Position numbers and translations under genes: made by a program
Notes under the pieces: generated by a model
Database searches by the model: none
What the model was told of the DNA's origin: nothing
What the model saw: the letters and a program-made list of their open reading frames with translations, nothing else
Source: an uncultured Lachnoclostridium sp.
GTDB taxonomy: Bacteria; Bacillota; Clostridia; Lachnospirales; Lachnospiraceae
Assembly (NCBI GenBank): GCA_947369165.1
Contig: CANBKJ010000016.1
Coordinates: 1 to 43,666 of the forward strand
Direction: 5' to 3'
Length of the DNA: 43,666 nucleotides
Part shown: one piece after another, positions 43,537 through 43,666 of the stretch
Layout: each line of letters opens with the position of its first letter
Numbering within the stretch: the first letter of the stretch is position 1

Positions 43537-43666
43537 TCAGTCGCTAAATTTTTTATTTGCATAAGCTATTACATTTTCCAAAGCCATTTCAATTAGCTTA
43601 AAATCTTCAATCTCATATTGGATAACCTCTCCAATCTTTATTGGTAAAATAAATATTAGCTTATTT
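43537..43666 (-). CDS. C-terminal fragment of an unrecognised protein, cut by window edge
   Basis: The minus strand is open from the right edge to a TGA at 43537-43539 and encodes about 42 residues ending MALENVIAYANKKFSD. The fragment is amphipathic helical and A/T-rich compared with its neighbours. No family is recognisable from this length. Between it and the GH18 promoter (43405-43536) nothing else was found. Confidence 0.5.
   Translation of the reverse strand, partial: NKLIFILPIKIGEVIQYEIEDFKLIEMALENVIAYANKKFSD

Overview
The window looks like a chromosomal segment of an anaerobic, spore-forming Clostridia member, most likely family Lachnospiraceae. The basis is gene content: a CwlD amidase next to a GH18 protein, a Sua5 / LMW-phosphatase-like / RpiB block, a full F-type ATP synthase operon, FapA plus HD-GYP, DegV and SfsA. 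Genus is not resolvable by eye. No tRNA, rRNA or CRISPR array was seen.

Bases 1-4000 are accessory DNA: an HNH endonuclease fragment, an insertion-sequence-like end, and a cluster read leftward of arsR, an ArsP-type permease, a membrane-anchored thioredoxin and a broken ccdA. A cupin gene and a gene-free stretch rich in stem-loops and a degraded ORF follow. Bases 3780-5463 carry mscL-azlC-azlD read rightward behind a structured leader. They converge on a leftward GntR/ABC-transporter operon (5456-7366). A lone carB (7537-10761) follows, then sfsA and a 165-bp palindromic MITE-like element that ends inside a flavin reductase gene.

Bases 12485-15071 hold degV, a broken ADP-ribosyltransferase-like gene (DUF3990) with its intact partner, and an XRE regulator whose C-terminus is a 15-residue repeat array. 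From 15269 to the right edge every gene is on the minus strand: a fused membrane/spermidine-synthase-like protein, a MATE exporter, a chemoreceptor, NUDIX, AraC, a large secreted GH97 glycosidase, HD-GYP plus a repeat-bearing FapA, and an orphan NeuB.

Bases 30540-43316 form a long leftward series with short gaps: GH18, cwlD, sua5, a catalytically degenerate LMW phosphatase homologue, rpiB, proC, atpZ/atpI-like genes and atpBEFHAGDC. The c subunit carries the residues of a sodium-binding site, so the ATPase is probably Na+-coupled.

The most interesting items are the phosphatase homologue lacking its catalytic Cys and Arg, the DUF3990 cassette remnant, the 12 x 26-residue repeat domain fused to FapA, the MITE-like palindrome, the structured mscL leader with 23-bp tandem repeats, and the inferred Na+-ATPase. 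All family assignments come from reading motifs by eye; no database search was run.
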